Below, one piece after another: positions 35,488 through 45,359 of a DNA stretch of 64,000 bases (position 1 is the stretch's first letter; each line of letters starts with the position of its first letter). Origin of the DNA: Actinomycetes bacterium (GTDB lineage: Bacteria > Actinomycetota > Acidimicrobiia > Acidimicrobiales > Ilumatobacteraceae); NCBI GenBank assembly GCA_025359865.1, contig JANYDH010000058.1:1-64000 (forward strand), written 5' to 3'. Both the position numbers and the translations under genes were made by a program. The notes under the pieces are model-generated. The model was given only the letters and a program-made list of their open reading frames with translations, was not told where the DNA came from and did not search any database.

Positions 35488-36237
35488 TCAGGCAAGACCA
35501 AGTTCCGCCTCGATGGCGCGCACCCGGTCCGGATGGTGCACGCGGCCGTACTCCGGTTGGTACCGCACGACGAGTTCGAGCAGTTCGTCGTGCTGCGCCG
35601 TGCGTCTCCAAGGCAGCGCGACGTACAACGGCAACCCGAAGCAGCGCAGCTCACCGAGTCGGGAGTAGACCTCTTTTTGATACACGTAGCGCTGCTCCCA
35701 CGGCCAGGCAGATGGGGCGAACCCGGTCCCCGGATCGAGGATGCATCGATGCCGGAGCCCGTATCGGTCGGCATCCGCCAACCGGGCCTCGAAGAACTCG
35801 ACGATCGCGGCCACAGGGTCTCCTCCAACGAGGGTCATCGATCGCGGGTCTGGTCCGGACAGAAACGGCAGCACGACCCTCACTTGATGCTCGGCGGCAA
35901 CCTGCCACATCGCCTCGTGCTGCATCCCGTCGGCCGCGTTGAGTACCGTCGCCCCCGCGCTCAGCGCCAGGTTGGCGACCTCTGGACGCCACGTGTCGAC
36001 GCTCACGTCTCGCCCCAGCGCTGCCAGCGCCGGCACGATCGATTCCAGTCGCTGCCACTCCACTCGCCAGTCGACCACCTCGGCGATATCGGTCGACCCT
36101 TGGCCCCCGAGATCGATCGAATCGGCGCCGTCTGCGATCAGCTTGGTAGCGAGTTCGATGGCCTGCTCGGGTGTCGTGACGATCGAGTCGGCATGCAACG
36201 AATCCGGGCTGGCGTTGATCACTCCGAACAGATGCAT
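35488..36237 (-). CDS. Dihydropteroate synthase-like protein (FolP2 type)
   Basis: TIM-barrel pterin-binding family protein of 249 aa: MHLFGVINASPDSLH (canonical GILNVTPDSF), DSIDLGGQGSTD (canonical DIGGESTRPG), VSVDTWRPEVANLAL (canonical SIDTxxxEVA), DPGTGF and a terminal GRVHHP. The GxSRK motif that binds sulfa and pABA in true synthases reads ALPWRRTAQ, and ESTRPG is degenerate. Its place back-to-back with gpgS copies the mycobacterial folP2-gpgS (Rv1207-Rv1208) neighbourhood, where FolP2 is reported to lack synthase activity. Start ATG 36237. Confidence 0.82.
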   Translation of the reverse strand: MHLFGVINASPDSLHADSIVTTPEQAIELATKLIADGADSIDLGGQGSTDIAEVVDWRVEWQRLESIVPALAALGRDVSVDTWRPEVANLALSAGATVLNAADGMQHEAMWQVAAEHQVRVVLPFLSGPDPRSMTLVGGDPVAAIVEFFEARLADADRYGLRHRCILDPGTGFAPSAWPWEQRYVYQKEVYSRLGELRCFGLPLYVALPWRRTAQHDELLELVVRYQPEYGRVHHPDRVRAIEAELGLA

Positions 36238-36284
36238 GTCCGGCGAATCTACCGGCTTGCACCCCGTCGTTTGGCTCGACTCGC

Positions 36285-37166
36285 ATGAGCACTTCAACAG
36301 TTCAGACCTTCGACCCGACCGGTTGGACGGCTAGCCGCGTCGTCGAAGCGAAACGGGGACGCACGATCACGCTGTGCTTCCCCTGCCGCGACGAGGCGGC
36401 CACCATTGGTCCGCTCGTCACCAGCGCCCGTCAGCAGTTGGTCGAAGCGACCGGACTGGTCGACGAGTTGCTGGTACTCGACGACCGTTCGACCGACGAA
36501 ACCGAGATGGTCGCGACCTCGGCTGGCGCCACGGTGATCCACATCGATGAGGTGCACACCGTGCATGGCGTCGGCCACGGAAAGGGAAACGCTCTCTGGG
36601 CGTCACTCGTTGCGTCGACGGGAGACCTGATCGTGTGGTGTGACGGTGATGTCACATCGTTCACACCGAACTGGGTCGTGCACCTCCTTGCTCCGCTCGT
36701 TGCCGATGATCACGTCGGCCTGGTCAAGGCTTCGTACGATCGGCCGACCAGCGCCGGCGGCGGCGGGCGTACCACCGAACTCGTCGCAAGGCCATTGTTG
36801 TCGCTGTTCGCTCCCGACCTGTCAGCGCTGGCTCAGCCGTTGTCGGGCGAGCTTGCCGGACGACGCAGCGTGCTCGAAGCAATCCCGTTCGTCGAGGGTT
36901 GGGGCGTCGAGATCGCGATGTTGTTCGACGTGGCGCGTGTCTTCGGCGCCGACACGATCGCCCAGGTCGACCTCGGTGTGCGTCACCACCGTCACCGGAG
37001 CTTGCATGCGTTGTCGGTCCAAGCAGCCGAGGTGATGGCCAGCGCGCTCACGCGGATCAGTCCTGGCCACGCCTTCGAAGCCCCCGCTCTCACCCGTGCC
37101 GACGGATCAGTCGTACCGCTGAATCTGGCCGAGCGACCACCCGTTCACTCGATACCGGGACGATGA
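36285..37166 (+). CDS. gpgS: Glucosyl-3-phosphoglycerate synthase
   Basis: GT81-type retaining glycosyltransferase of 293 aa moving glucose from UDP-glucose to 3-phosphoglycerate, first step towards glucosylglycerate and, in mycobacteria, methylglucose lipopolysaccharides. Motifs: TLCFPCRDEAATIGPLV, DELLVLDDRSTDET, GHGKGNALWASLVASTGDLIVWCDGDVTSF (metal-binding DxD equivalent), RPLLSLFAPDLSALAQPLSGELAGRRSVLEAIPF and a VEGWGVEIAMLFD segment. ATG at 36285, 47 bp from the divergent folP2-like start. Confidence 0.9.
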   Translation: MSTSTVQTFDPTGWTASRVVEAKRGRTITLCFPCRDEAATIGPLVTSARQQLVEATGLVDELLVLDDRSTDETEMVATSAGATVIHIDEVHTVHGVGHGKGNALWASLVASTGDLIVWCDGDVTSFTPNWVVHLLAPLVADDHVGLVKASYDRPTSAGGGGRTTELVARPLLSLFAPDLSALAQPLSGELAGRRSVLEAIPFVEGWGVEIAMLFDVARVFGADTIAQVDLGVRHHRHRSLHALSVQAAEVMASALTRISPGHAFEAPALTRADGSVVPLNLAERPPVHSIPGR

Positions 37167-37205
37167 CCAAGGGTTGGCAGCCGTCCAGCCACGGGCCAGA
37201 CCGAT

Positions 37206-37467
37206 TCAAAGATTGCGGTAGATGTCCTTGCGGTGTCCCACGCGAACGACTTGTATGACGAGTCGGTCATCGAACACGTCGTACACAATCCGGTAGTCAC
37301 CAACGCGCACCCGGTAGGCATGCGCTGTCCAGCGAGCGCTGCGCACCCAGGTGGGCGAGGGTCGTTCGCAAGGAGATCGATGGCCGCCCGAACCCGCTGT
37401 TGCTCCTTTCTGGGTAAGGTCGCAATCACCTTGACCGCTCGACGCGAGACTTCGACTTGATACGAAC

Positions 37468-37471
<4 letters not shown>
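37206..37471 (-). pseudogene. RelE/ParE-type toxin broken by a frameshift
   Basis: The N-terminal half (MSSYQVEVSRRAVKVIATLPRKEQQRVRAAIDLLANDPRPPGCAALAG, frame ending near 37335) and the C-terminal half (AYRVRVGDYRIVYDVFDDRLVIQVVRVGHRKDIYRNL, ending at 37206) are both canonical RelE but in different frames. They meet at CAGCGCATGCC around 37325-37335, where one base seems to be missing. As read, no intact mRNA-cleaving toxin is made. GTG start at 37471 overlaps the antitoxin stop (GTGA). It could also be a sequencing error. Confidence 0.85.
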
Positions 37472-39003
<1,532 letters not shown>

Positions 39004-39004
<1 letters not shown>

Positions 39005-39609
39005 TGCCCCGTGACGCCGCCGACACCCGCCAGCGACTCATCGACGCCGGGCGCCGACTTTTCGCACAACGCGGTGTCTACGCCTCGTCGCTGAAGGCCG
39101 TGGTCGAGGCGGCAGGGCAACGCAACGCCTCCGCGCTCCACTACCACTTCGGTGGACGCGACGGCCTGCTGGCAGCGATCATCGACGTCCACAACTCGCG
39201 CATCGAGCACGAGCGGCAACGACTGCTCGACACGACGCCGGCAAAGGTCACGCTCGGACAACTGGTCTCGGCGGTGGTGCTACCGCAGGCCTCGCTGCTT
39301 CACGATCCCGATGGCCGTGCCTTTCTATCGATTGTGAGCCAACTCAGCGACCTGTTCGATCGGTGGGAAGATGGCAGCACACCGGAGCAGGCGTTACGTG
39401 CCTTCCTTGGCATCAAGGAGCTGTTGTCGCCGGCACTGGCCGACAACGTGCGCCACGAACGAGTCACACGCTTCTTGGAACTCATCTCGCAGGCGCTGGG
39501 GTCGAGGGCACGACAAATCGACGCCAGTCGCACACCGGCGGTGCCTCACGACGTTTGGGTCGCCAACCTGATGACGATGGCAACGGGCGCGCTCAGCGCG
39601 ACCGGGTGA
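39004..39609 (+). CDS. TetR-family transcriptional regulator
   Basis: 201-aa regulator. N-terminal HTH: DTRQRLIDAGRRLFAQRGVYASSLKAVVEAAGQRNASALHYHFGGRDGLLAAIIDVH. The ligand-binding half is helical (LGQLVSAVVLPQASLLHDPDGRAFLSIVSQLSD). It is not KstR2-like in detail, since the recognition helix reads NASALHYHFGGRDGLL. Coupled to the thiolase and converging on a FadE26-like gene, overlapping its end by 17 bp. It is the only TetR gene in the steroid cluster, so it is the best candidate reader of the TCTGAC-N5-GTCAGA sites; no such site lies at its own promoter. Confidence 0.85.
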
Positions 39610-40777
39610 GCCCGAGGCCCGCCGTGGCCACCAGGTCGCGCTGGATCTCGTTGACTCCCCCACCGAACGTGTTGATCTGGGCTGCCCTGGCGGCACGCTC
39701 GAGTTCGCCGTGCAGTACTGCACCCGGTGAACCGCTGCGGATGTTGGCCAGCGGGCCGAGCACCCCCTGCATGATGCGGTAGACGTCGACCACCTTCTCG
39801 GTGCCGAACACCTTCACGCTCGATGCCTGCGCCGGGCCCAACGTGTTGTCGCTCACCGCCCGTACGAGCTTCCACGTCATCAGCCGCACCGCCTGCAGCA
39901 ACGCATGGCACCGTGCGAGATCGATCTGCACCCACGGCAGGTCGATCATCCGCGTCGCGCTGCCGTCGGCCGAGGCCGCTGTGATGCGCGCCCATGCGGT
40001 GACGTCGTCGAGCAACCGCGCGGTGAGCCCAGACAACGCTGCGAGCCCGACGCGTTCGTGGTTCAGCTGCATCGTGATGAGTCCCCAGCCACCGTTGACC
40101 TCGCCGACGACGTTGTCGACCGGCACGCGTACATCCGCGTAGTACGTGGCGGTCGTGCGAACGTCGCCCACCGTAGTGATCGGTGTCCACGAGAACCCCG
40201 GCGAGGTAGTGGGCACGATGATGATGCTGATGCCCTTGTGCTTGGGTGCCTCAGGGTCGGTGCGACAGGCGAGCCAGATGTAGTCGGCCTGATTGGCGCC
40301 CGACGTGTAGACCTTGTTGCCGTTGATCAGCCATTCGTCGCCGTCGAGTACGGCTGAGGTGCGCAGGCTGGCCAGATCGGTACCGGCTTCGGGTTCGGTG
40401 TAGCCGATCGCAAAGTTGATCTCGCCCGCGAGGATGCCGGGCAGGTACGCCGCCTTTTGCTCGTCGGTCCCGCGAGCCACGATCGCCGGGCCAACGGTGT
40501 TGACCGTGACGAACGGGAAGGGTGCGTGGGCACGCTGGATCTCGTCGAACATGATGAACTGATCGGTGGCCGGTCGGCCCTGACCGCCGAATTCGACCGG
40601 CCAACTGAGCCCCAACCAACCATCGGCGCCGAGTTGGCGCACCACTCGACGAAACTCAGGGCTGCCCTCGCCGGGTGTGCCGAGTTGCTCGCGCACCGCC
40701 GGGGTGAGCAGATCAGCGAAGTAGGCGCGGAGTTGCATCCGCAACGCGTGCTGTTCGGGCGACTCGGCGAGGTACAC
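39593..40777 (-). CDS. Acyl-CoA dehydrogenase, FadE26/ChsE4-like
   Basis: FAD enzyme of 394 aa. The layout matches mycobacterial FadE26 from memory: LGADGWLGLSWPVEFGGQGRPATDQFI, AIGYTEPEAGTDLASLRTSAV (FAD-binding), KGISIIIVPTTSPGFSWTPI, TYYADVRVPVDNVVGEVNGGWGLITMQLNHERVGLAAL and INTFGGGVNEIQRDL at the C-terminus. In mycobacteria FadE26 pairs with FadE27 as a heteromer that dehydrogenates the C8 cholesterol side-chain CoA ester. No FadE27-like partner is in this window. The start codon at 40777 lies 16 bp downstream of an operator palindrome. Confidence 0.85.
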   Translation of the reverse strand: MYLAESPEQHALRMQLRAYFADLLTPAVREQLGTPGEGSPEFRRVVRQLGADGWLGLSWPVEFGGQGRPATDQFIMFDEIQRAHAPFPFVTVNTVGPAIVARGTDEQKAAYLPGILAGEINFAIGYTEPEAGTDLASLRTSAVLDGDEWLINGNKVYTSGANQADYIWLACRTDPEAPKHKGISIIIVPTTSPGFSWTPITTVGDVRTTATYYADVRVPVDNVVGEVNGGWGLITMQLNHERVGLAALSGLTARLLDDVTAWARITAASADGSATRMIDLPWVQIDLARCHALLQAVRLMTWKLVRAVSDNTLGPAQASSVKVFGTEKVVDVYRIMQGVLGPLANIRSGSPGAVLHGELERAARAAQINTFGGGVNEIQRDLVATAGLGLTRSR

Positions 40778-40786
40778 GAGATGATC

Positions 40787-41812
40787 CTACGCGGTTTCTG
40801 ACACACCGTCAGATTCGAGCAACCGAACGGCTGCGATGACCTCGGCGAATTCGCCGTCTCCGGCCGGATCGGTCGGCAGCGGGAGCATCACCCCGTCGAC
40901 CAACCCGCTGAACCACTCGTCGATCACGGTTGACAAGTTGCTCCAGGTGGCCTGCGGCACGATCGCGTCGAGCACCTCGTCGGTGAGGAGCGTGTCGAGC
41001 TGGCCCCATCCACCCTCACGGGTCATGCGTTGCAGGCGTTCGCCGAGTTCGGCCCATCCGAAGAGTTCGAGTGATCGCCGATACGCAGGCGTGGTATACA
41101 AGAACGCCAGGATCGCGCGCTGGTGTTGGCGGCTGGTGGCCACATCGTTGAGGGTGCGGCCGGTGATGAACATACTGCCGGTGATCAGTCTCGGGCGCGG
41201 GCGATCAGCCGCAACGGCGGCGGCATCGAGTCGGGGTAGACAGAACTCGCGGAGGTACCGCGGGCCGGAGTTCGTCGGATGGGTGACGAACCCGTCGGCA
41301 TGGGATCCGCCGAGTGCGCAGATTCTCTCGTTCACTCCCCCGAGCCAGATCCGACGTGCCGCGTGACCGTGGTCGCCAGGATTGAAAAACGGCTGCAGAC
41401 GCGTGAACGAGTAGTGCTCGCCGACGTAGTGCAGCGGGTCACCCGTGGAGAACGACTGCCAGATCGCGCGCAGCGACTCGACGTACTCGCGCATCCGCCC
41501 GACCGGCTCGGTCCACGGCATCGAATACCGGCCTTCGATGTTCTGGCGGATCTGCGATCCGAGTCCCAACTCGAAACGCCCGCCGCTCACCGCGACAAGA
41601 TCCCACGCTGTGTACGCGACGAGCATCGGGCTGCGCACGAACGCAAGGACGACGCTGCTGGTGACCCGAAGGCGCGTGGTCGCCGTCAACGCGAGCAGCG
41701 ACACCATCATCGAATCGTGAACGGTCTCGGGCACATGCAGCGTGTCGTAGCCGAGCGCCTCCACCCTGCGTGCATAGTCACCAACGTCCGCAAGGGCGAT
41801 CCGGTCGCTCAT
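40787..41812 (-). CDS. LLM-class F420-dependent oxidoreductase (TIGR03617-like)
   Basis: Luciferase-like protein of about 341 aa: ALADVGDYARRVEALGYDTLHVPETVHDSMMVSLLALTATTRLRVTSSVVLAFVRSPMLVAYTAWDLVAVSGGRFELGLGSQIRQNIEGRYSMPW. Related proteins in mycobacteria (such as Rv3520c) sit in the cholesterol regulon with unknown substrate. GTG at 41830 would add six residues. It lies immediately upstream of the FadE26-like gene (9 bp gap), with an operator in its 3' end and another between it and the divergent SDR. Confidence 0.82.
   Translation of the reverse strand: MSDRIALADVGDYARRVEALGYDTLHVPETVHDSMMVSLLALTATTRLRVTSSVVLAFVRSPMLVAYTAWDLVAVSGGRFELGLGSQIRQNIEGRYSMPWTEPVGRMREYVESLRAIWQSFSTGDPLHYVGEHYSFTRLQPFFNPGDHGHAARRIWLGGVNERICALGGSHADGFVTHPTNSGPRYLREFCLPRLDAAAVAADRPRPRLITGSMFITGRTLNDVATSRQHQRAILAFLYTTPAYRRSLELFGWAELGERLQRMTREGGWGQLDTLLTDEVLDAIVPQATWSNLSTVIDEWFSGLVDGVMLPLPTDPAGDGEFAEVIAAVRLLESDGVSETA
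40794..40816. promoter_or_regulatory. TCTGAC-N5-GTCAGA operator before the FadE26-like gene
   Basis: Half-sites TCTGAC and GTCAGA with a 5-base spacer (ACACC), extended on both sides by TTT/TTC. It overlaps the end of the LLM gene and precedes the FadE26-like start. It belongs to a four-site family (also 41845, 46852, 57882). Confidence 0.75.
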
Positions 41813-41844
41813 CCCCGCTACGGCCTCCACGACTGCGAATGCTA

Positions 41845-41867
41845 GTTTCTGACGGTTCGTCAGAAAC
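41845..41867. promoter_or_regulatory. Operator palindrome between divergent LLM and SDR genes
   Basis: Perfect 10+3+10 palindrome, GTTTCTGACG - GTT - CGTCAGAAAC. Lies about 15 bp from both possible start codons, so one bound dimer could control both directions. Confidence 0.85.
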
Positions 41868-41881
41868 CACGGGAGCTCACG

Positions 41882-42793
41882 TTGACCGGATTCTTAGTAG
41901 GCAAAGTCGTCGCCATCACCGGGGCTGGTCGAGGGATCGGCCGGTGCATCGCGCTCGATGCCGCTCGGGCCGGTGCCCGTGTAGTCGTCGCTGACTATGG
42001 AGTGGCGATGGACGGCAGCGAGCCGTCTTCCACGGTGGCCGACGAGGTGGTTGCCGAGATCAAGGCAACCGGCGGCGAAGCTATTGCCACCGCAGCCGAC
42101 GTCGGCGCGATGGCGGGTGGTCAAGCAATCGTCGACGCGGCGATGGACACGTGGGGCCGTCTCGATGGCGCTGTGTGTGTGGCCGGCATTCTCCGCGAAC
42201 GGATGCTGTTCAACATGAGTGAAGACGAGTTCGACGATGTCATCCGCGTGCACCTCAAGGGCACGTTCACCGTGTACCGCGCTGCAGCTGCGGTGATGCG
42301 CAAACAAGAGGGCGGCGGATCGCTCATCGGGTTCACCTCGGGCGTGTGGGCGCTCGGCTCGGTGGCACAGGCCAACTATGCCGCAGCTAAGGGCGGCATC
42401 GTCTCACTCACCTATTCGGCCGCAGTCGGCCTCGAGCGTTACGGCGTGCGGGCCAACGTCATCGCGCCGGTGGCGCGCACGCGGATGAGCGCCAACGTGC
42501 CGATGCAACTGGCCGAGAACGGCGACCCGGAAGACGTCGCGCCAATGGCTGTGTATCTGTTGAGTGATCAGTCGAAGCACATCACCGGCCAGGTCTATTC
42601 GGTGGTCGGCAACAAGATCGCGGTGTGGAGCCAACCGAAAGAAGCGCGGGCGATGTACAACGACGACCGGTGGACACCCGAATTGATCGACGAGCGGTTG
42701 ATGGCCACCGTGAAGTACGAGCGTTTGCCGTTCCTCGACATGGTGGCCGAGATGAAGCGCGCTGCCGACGCCAAGCAGATGCCCAACGCATGA
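41882..42793 (+). CDS. Short-chain dehydrogenase/reductase (steroid cluster)
   Basis: NAD(P)-dependent SDR of 303 aa, larger than the usual 250. GKVVAITGAGRGIGRCIALDAARAGARVVVADYG (TGxxxGxG), AGILRERMLFNMSEDEFDDVIRVHLKGTF, catalytic Ser in GFTSGVWALGSVAQ and YxxxK in ANYAAAKGG. The C-terminal extension (SQPKEARAMYNDDRWTPELIDERL) resembles HSD17B4/Hsd4-like steroid dehydrogenases. Start TTG at 41882 behind GGGAGCTCACG. Coupled to the FadE30-like gene by a 4-base overlap. Confidence 0.83.
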   Translation: MTGFLVGKVVAITGAGRGIGRCIALDAARAGARVVVADYGVAMDGSEPSSTVADEVVAEIKATGGEAIATAADVGAMAGGQAIVDAAMDTWGRLDGAVCVAGILRERMLFNMSEDEFDDVIRVHLKGTFTVYRAAAAVMRKQEGGGSLIGFTSGVWALGSVAQANYAAAKGGIVSLTYSAAVGLERYGVRANVIAPVARTRMSANVPMQLAENGDPEDVAPMAVYLLSDQSKHITGQVYSVVGNKIAVWSQPKEARAMYNDDRWTPELIDERLMATVKYERLPFLDMVAEMKRAADAKQMPNA

Positions 42794-43953
42794 TGGCATC
42801 CCTCGCCGGGCTCTCCGACGATCAGTTCCGCTGCGTCGTTCGAGACTGGCTCGGCGACAACGTCACCGGAGAGTTCGCCGAACTGCGCGGTCGCGGCGGT
42901 CCGGGTGACGAGGACATCGGTTTCGATATTCGGGTCCGCTGGGAGCGCGCGCTGGGCGATGCAGGTTGGATCGGTCTCGGGTGGCCGGAGGAGCACGGCG
43001 GACGCGCCGCAACCGTGAGCCAGCAGATCATCTGGGCCGAGGAGTACACACGCGCAGAGGCACCGGCACGCGTCAACCACATGGGCGAAAACCTGCTGGC
43101 GCCAACACTCATCGAGTTCGGCACCGCCGCGCAGCGCGACCGATTTCTGCCCGCGATCCGCAACGGCACCGAGCGGTGGTGTCAGGGCTACAGCGAACCC
43201 GACGCCGGAAGCGACCTGGCCAACGTGCAGACGCGCGCCCGACTGGACGGCGACCAGTGGATTATCGACGGCCAAAAAGTGTGGACATCGCTCGCCCATG
43301 TGAGCCACTGGTGCTTCGTGATCGCCCGTAGCGTGGCCGGTTCACAACGACATCCGGGGCTGACGTTCCTACTGGTACCGATGGATCAGCCCGGAGTCGA
43401 GGTGCGCCCGATCGTACAACTCACCGGCGGTGGCGAGTTCAACGAGACGTTCTTCACGGCCGCCCGTACCGACGCCGACCTGGTCGTCGGGGCGCCCGGT
43501 GACGGCTGGCGTGTGGCGATGGGGTTATTGGGCTTCGAGCGCGGTATCTCGACGCTCGCTCAGCAGGTCGGCTTCAAGCGCGAGCTCGCTCACGCCGTAG
43601 AATTGGCCCGTGACCATGGCCGGTTGGACGACCCTGTGGTGCGTCAATGGCTGATGGCAGCGCACTCCGGGTTGCAGATCATGCGGTGGAACGCATCGCG
43701 GTCGATGGGGGCCGGGGTGCCCGGGCCCGAGGCGAGCATCTCGAAACTGTTCTGGGGCACCTGGCATCGTGATCTCGGCAACTTGATGATCGACCTCCTC
43801 GGCCCAGCGGGTTTGGTCGCAGGTGGATGGCCGTACGAACTGTCGATCGAGCAGAAGCTGTTCTTGTTCACCCGTGCCGACACGATCTACGGCGGCTCGA
43901 ACGAGATCCAACGTAACGTCATCGGCGAACGCGTACTCGGCCTACCGCGCTGA
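42790..43953 (+). CDS. ipdE1: Acyl-CoA dehydrogenase, FadE30/IpdE1-like
   Basis: FAD acyl-CoA dehydrogenase of about 387 aa. Very close, from memory, to mycobacterial FadE30: GWPEEHGGRAATVSQQ, WCQGYSEPDAGSDLANVQTRA, GQKVWTSLAHVSHWCFVIARS, GAPGDGWRVAMGLLGFERGISTLAQQ and TIYGGSNEIQRNVIGERVLGLPR. In mycobacteria FadE30 (with FadE33) dehydrogenates the C/D-ring CoA intermediate of cholesterol breakdown. ATG at 42790 overlaps the SDR stop (ATGA). A FadE33-like partner is not in the window. Confidence 0.87.
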   Translation: MMASLAGLSDDQFRCVVRDWLGDNVTGEFAELRGRGGPGDEDIGFDIRVRWERALGDAGWIGLGWPEEHGGRAATVSQQIIWAEEYTRAEAPARVNHMGENLLAPTLIEFGTAAQRDRFLPAIRNGTERWCQGYSEPDAGSDLANVQTRARLDGDQWIIDGQKVWTSLAHVSHWCFVIARSVAGSQRHPGLTFLLVPMDQPGVEVRPIVQLTGGGEFNETFFTAARTDADLVVGAPGDGWRVAMGLLGFERGISTLAQQVGFKRELAHAVELARDHGRLDDPVVRQWLMAAHSGLQIMRWNASRSMGAGVPGPEASISKLFWGTWHRDLGNLMIDLLGPAGLVAGGWPYELSIEQKLFLFTRADTIYGGSNEIQRNVIGERVLGLPR

Positions 43954-43990
43954 TGGCTTTTCCCTACACGCCACTGGAAGAAGAACCCCG

Positions 43991-44761
43991 ATGACTGCAC
44001 CCACTACCGTTCCCGCACCCCCCGCACCCCACGGTCTACTGCTCGGCAAAGGTGTGCTCGTCACCGCTGCAGCCGGGAGCGGCATCGGCTCGGCTACTGC
44101 GCGTCGATGCCTGGAGGAAGGTGCTCGGGTGGTGATTGCCGACAAGCATGAGCGGCGCCTCAACGAGACAGCCGCCGAGTTGGGGGTCCAAGGCATCGTC
44201 GCCGATGTCACCGATGAGGCGAGCGTGCAGACGATGATTCGCAGCGCGGCCGAAGCCCTCGGCGGCATCGACGTACTCGTCAACAACGCGGGCCTCGGCG
44301 GCACGGCCGAGGTTCACGAGATGACCGACGAGCAGTGGTCGCTCGTGCTCGACGTCACGCTCACCGGCACGTTCCGTGTCACCCGCGCCGCGCTGGCCCA
44401 CATGTACCCGCGCGGCAGCGGCGTCATCGTCAACAACGCATCGGTGCTCGGCTGGCGAGCACAGGCCGGACAAGCCCACTACGCGGCGGCCAAAGCCGGC
44501 GTGATGGCCTTCACCCGCTGCTCGGCGATCGAGGCCGCGACACGTGGTGTGCGCATCAACGCCGTCGCGCCGAGTCTGGCCATGCACGCCAACCTGGCCA
44601 AGGTGACCTCTGACGAACTGCTCGCCGAACTGACGTCACGCGAGGCCTTTGGCCGTGCCGCTGAACCGTGGGAGATCGCCAACGTGATCGTGTTCCTCGC
44701 GTCGGACTACAGCTCGTACATGACCGGTGAAGTGATCAGCGTCAGCTCGCAACACGCCTGA
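43991..44761 (+). CDS. ipdF: SDR, IpdF-like (steroid C/D-ring)
   Basis: NAD(P)-dependent dehydrogenase of 256 aa. Strong likeness to mycobacterial IpdF (Rv3559c): GLLLGKGVLVTAAAGSGIGSATARRCLEEGARVVIADKHERRLNETAAEL, NNAGLGGTAEVHEMTDEQW, NNASVLGWRAQAGQAHYAAAKAGVMAFTRCSAIEAATRGVRINAV and SSYMTGEVISVS. It acts on the hydroxylated hydrindane (HIP) CoA intermediate. Follows ipdE1, as fadE30 and ipdF are neighbours in mycobacteria. Its end is followed by a toxin-antitoxin pair. Confidence 0.88.
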   Translation: MTAPTTVPAPPAPHGLLLGKGVLVTAAAGSGIGSATARRCLEEGARVVIADKHERRLNETAAELGVQGIVADVTDEASVQTMIRSAAEALGGIDVLVNNAGLGGTAEVHEMTDEQWSLVLDVTLTGTFRVTRAALAHMYPRGSGVIVNNASVLGWRAQAGQAHYAAAKAGVMAFTRCSAIEAATRGVRINAVAPSLAMHANLAKVTSDELLAELTSREAFGRAAEPWEIANVIVFLASDYSSYMTGEVISVSSQHA

Positions 44762-44802
44762 CACCTTGCTCGACGGGGTCTGCGTCGCGGCGTGGGCGAT
44801 CT

Positions 44803-45123
44803 TCAGCAGCCGAGTGCGTAGCTGACGGCTCGACAGACACTGTTCATCGTGATGTCGTCCACGTTGCCGACCCGCCGCGTGAGCGTGGTTTGGCTGATGG
44901 TGTGCAGCCCGTCGCAGTTGATGGCCGAGGGGTGGTCGAGTCCCGCTTCGTCGTGGTCGAAGGTGACCTCGGAGGCGAGTCCGCGGACGTGGGTGGTGAT
45001 CTCGGCAACGGTGACAAGCTGACGCACATCGATCACCTCCGAACGGGTCAGGACGAGCACCGGTCGTGTCTTGCGGCCGACCTGGGCCATCCAGATTTCG
45101 GATCGGGTCACGGCGCGTTCCAC
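44803..45123 (-). CDS. MazF/PemK-type mRNA interferase toxin
   Basis: CcdB/MazF-fold ribonuclease toxin of 106 aa: SEIWMAQVGRKTRPVLVLTRSEVI (strand 1 and the conserved R-P-V-L-V), VTVAEITTHVRGLASEVTFDHDEAGLDHPSAINCDGLHTI (the usual SAINCDGLxT motif). Both core motifs look intact. Overlaps the antitoxin gene by 16 bp. It sits between ipdF and the acyl-CoA ligase gene, interrupting the steroid cluster. Confidence 0.85.
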   Translation of the reverse strand: MERAVTRSEIWMAQVGRKTRPVLVLTRSEVIDVRQLVTVAEITTHVRGLASEVTFDHDEAGLDHPSAINCDGLHTISQTTLTRRVGNVDDITMNSVCRAVSYALGC

Positions 45124-45317
45124 GCCTCAGCATTGCTCCAGAACGGGTCCGGCCGTTCCGGGTTCCGTTGGTAGGCAGCTCTGTCGGCGTTGATCAGTGC
45201 CGCTCGGACCGCGGCCTCGACACCGTCGCGTGCAGCGGCGGAAATGTTGATGTCGAGTTGGCGTGCGCGCTCGGCCAACTGATCGTCGAGCGTGAACGTG
45301 GTGCGAGTAGACGCCAT
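45108..45317 (-). CDS. Antitoxin of the MazF-type pair (CcdA/RHH-like)
   Basis: 69-aa protein, MASTRTTFTLDDQLAERARQLDINISAAARDGVEAAVRAAL, a ribbon-helix-helix like N-terminus for operator binding, followed by a toxin-binding tail ending PDPFWSNAEAWNAP. Start ATG 45317 (45323 possible). The promoter should lie at about 45325-45350; I saw no clear operator palindrome there. Confidence 0.78.
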   Translation of the reverse strand: MASTRTTFTLDDQLAERARQLDINISAAARDGVEAAVRAALINADRAAYQRNPERPDPFWSNAEAWNAP

Positions 45318-45359
45318 ACCCAAACGCTATCAGAATGTGATGAGTCTTGCCCTGGTGCC

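Noticed and set aside
39593-39609. 17-bp overlap of the TetR and FadE26-like gene ends as a sign of misannotation
   Set aside because: Both proteins end with normal family lengths, and convergent overlap of stop regions is common in such compact genomes.
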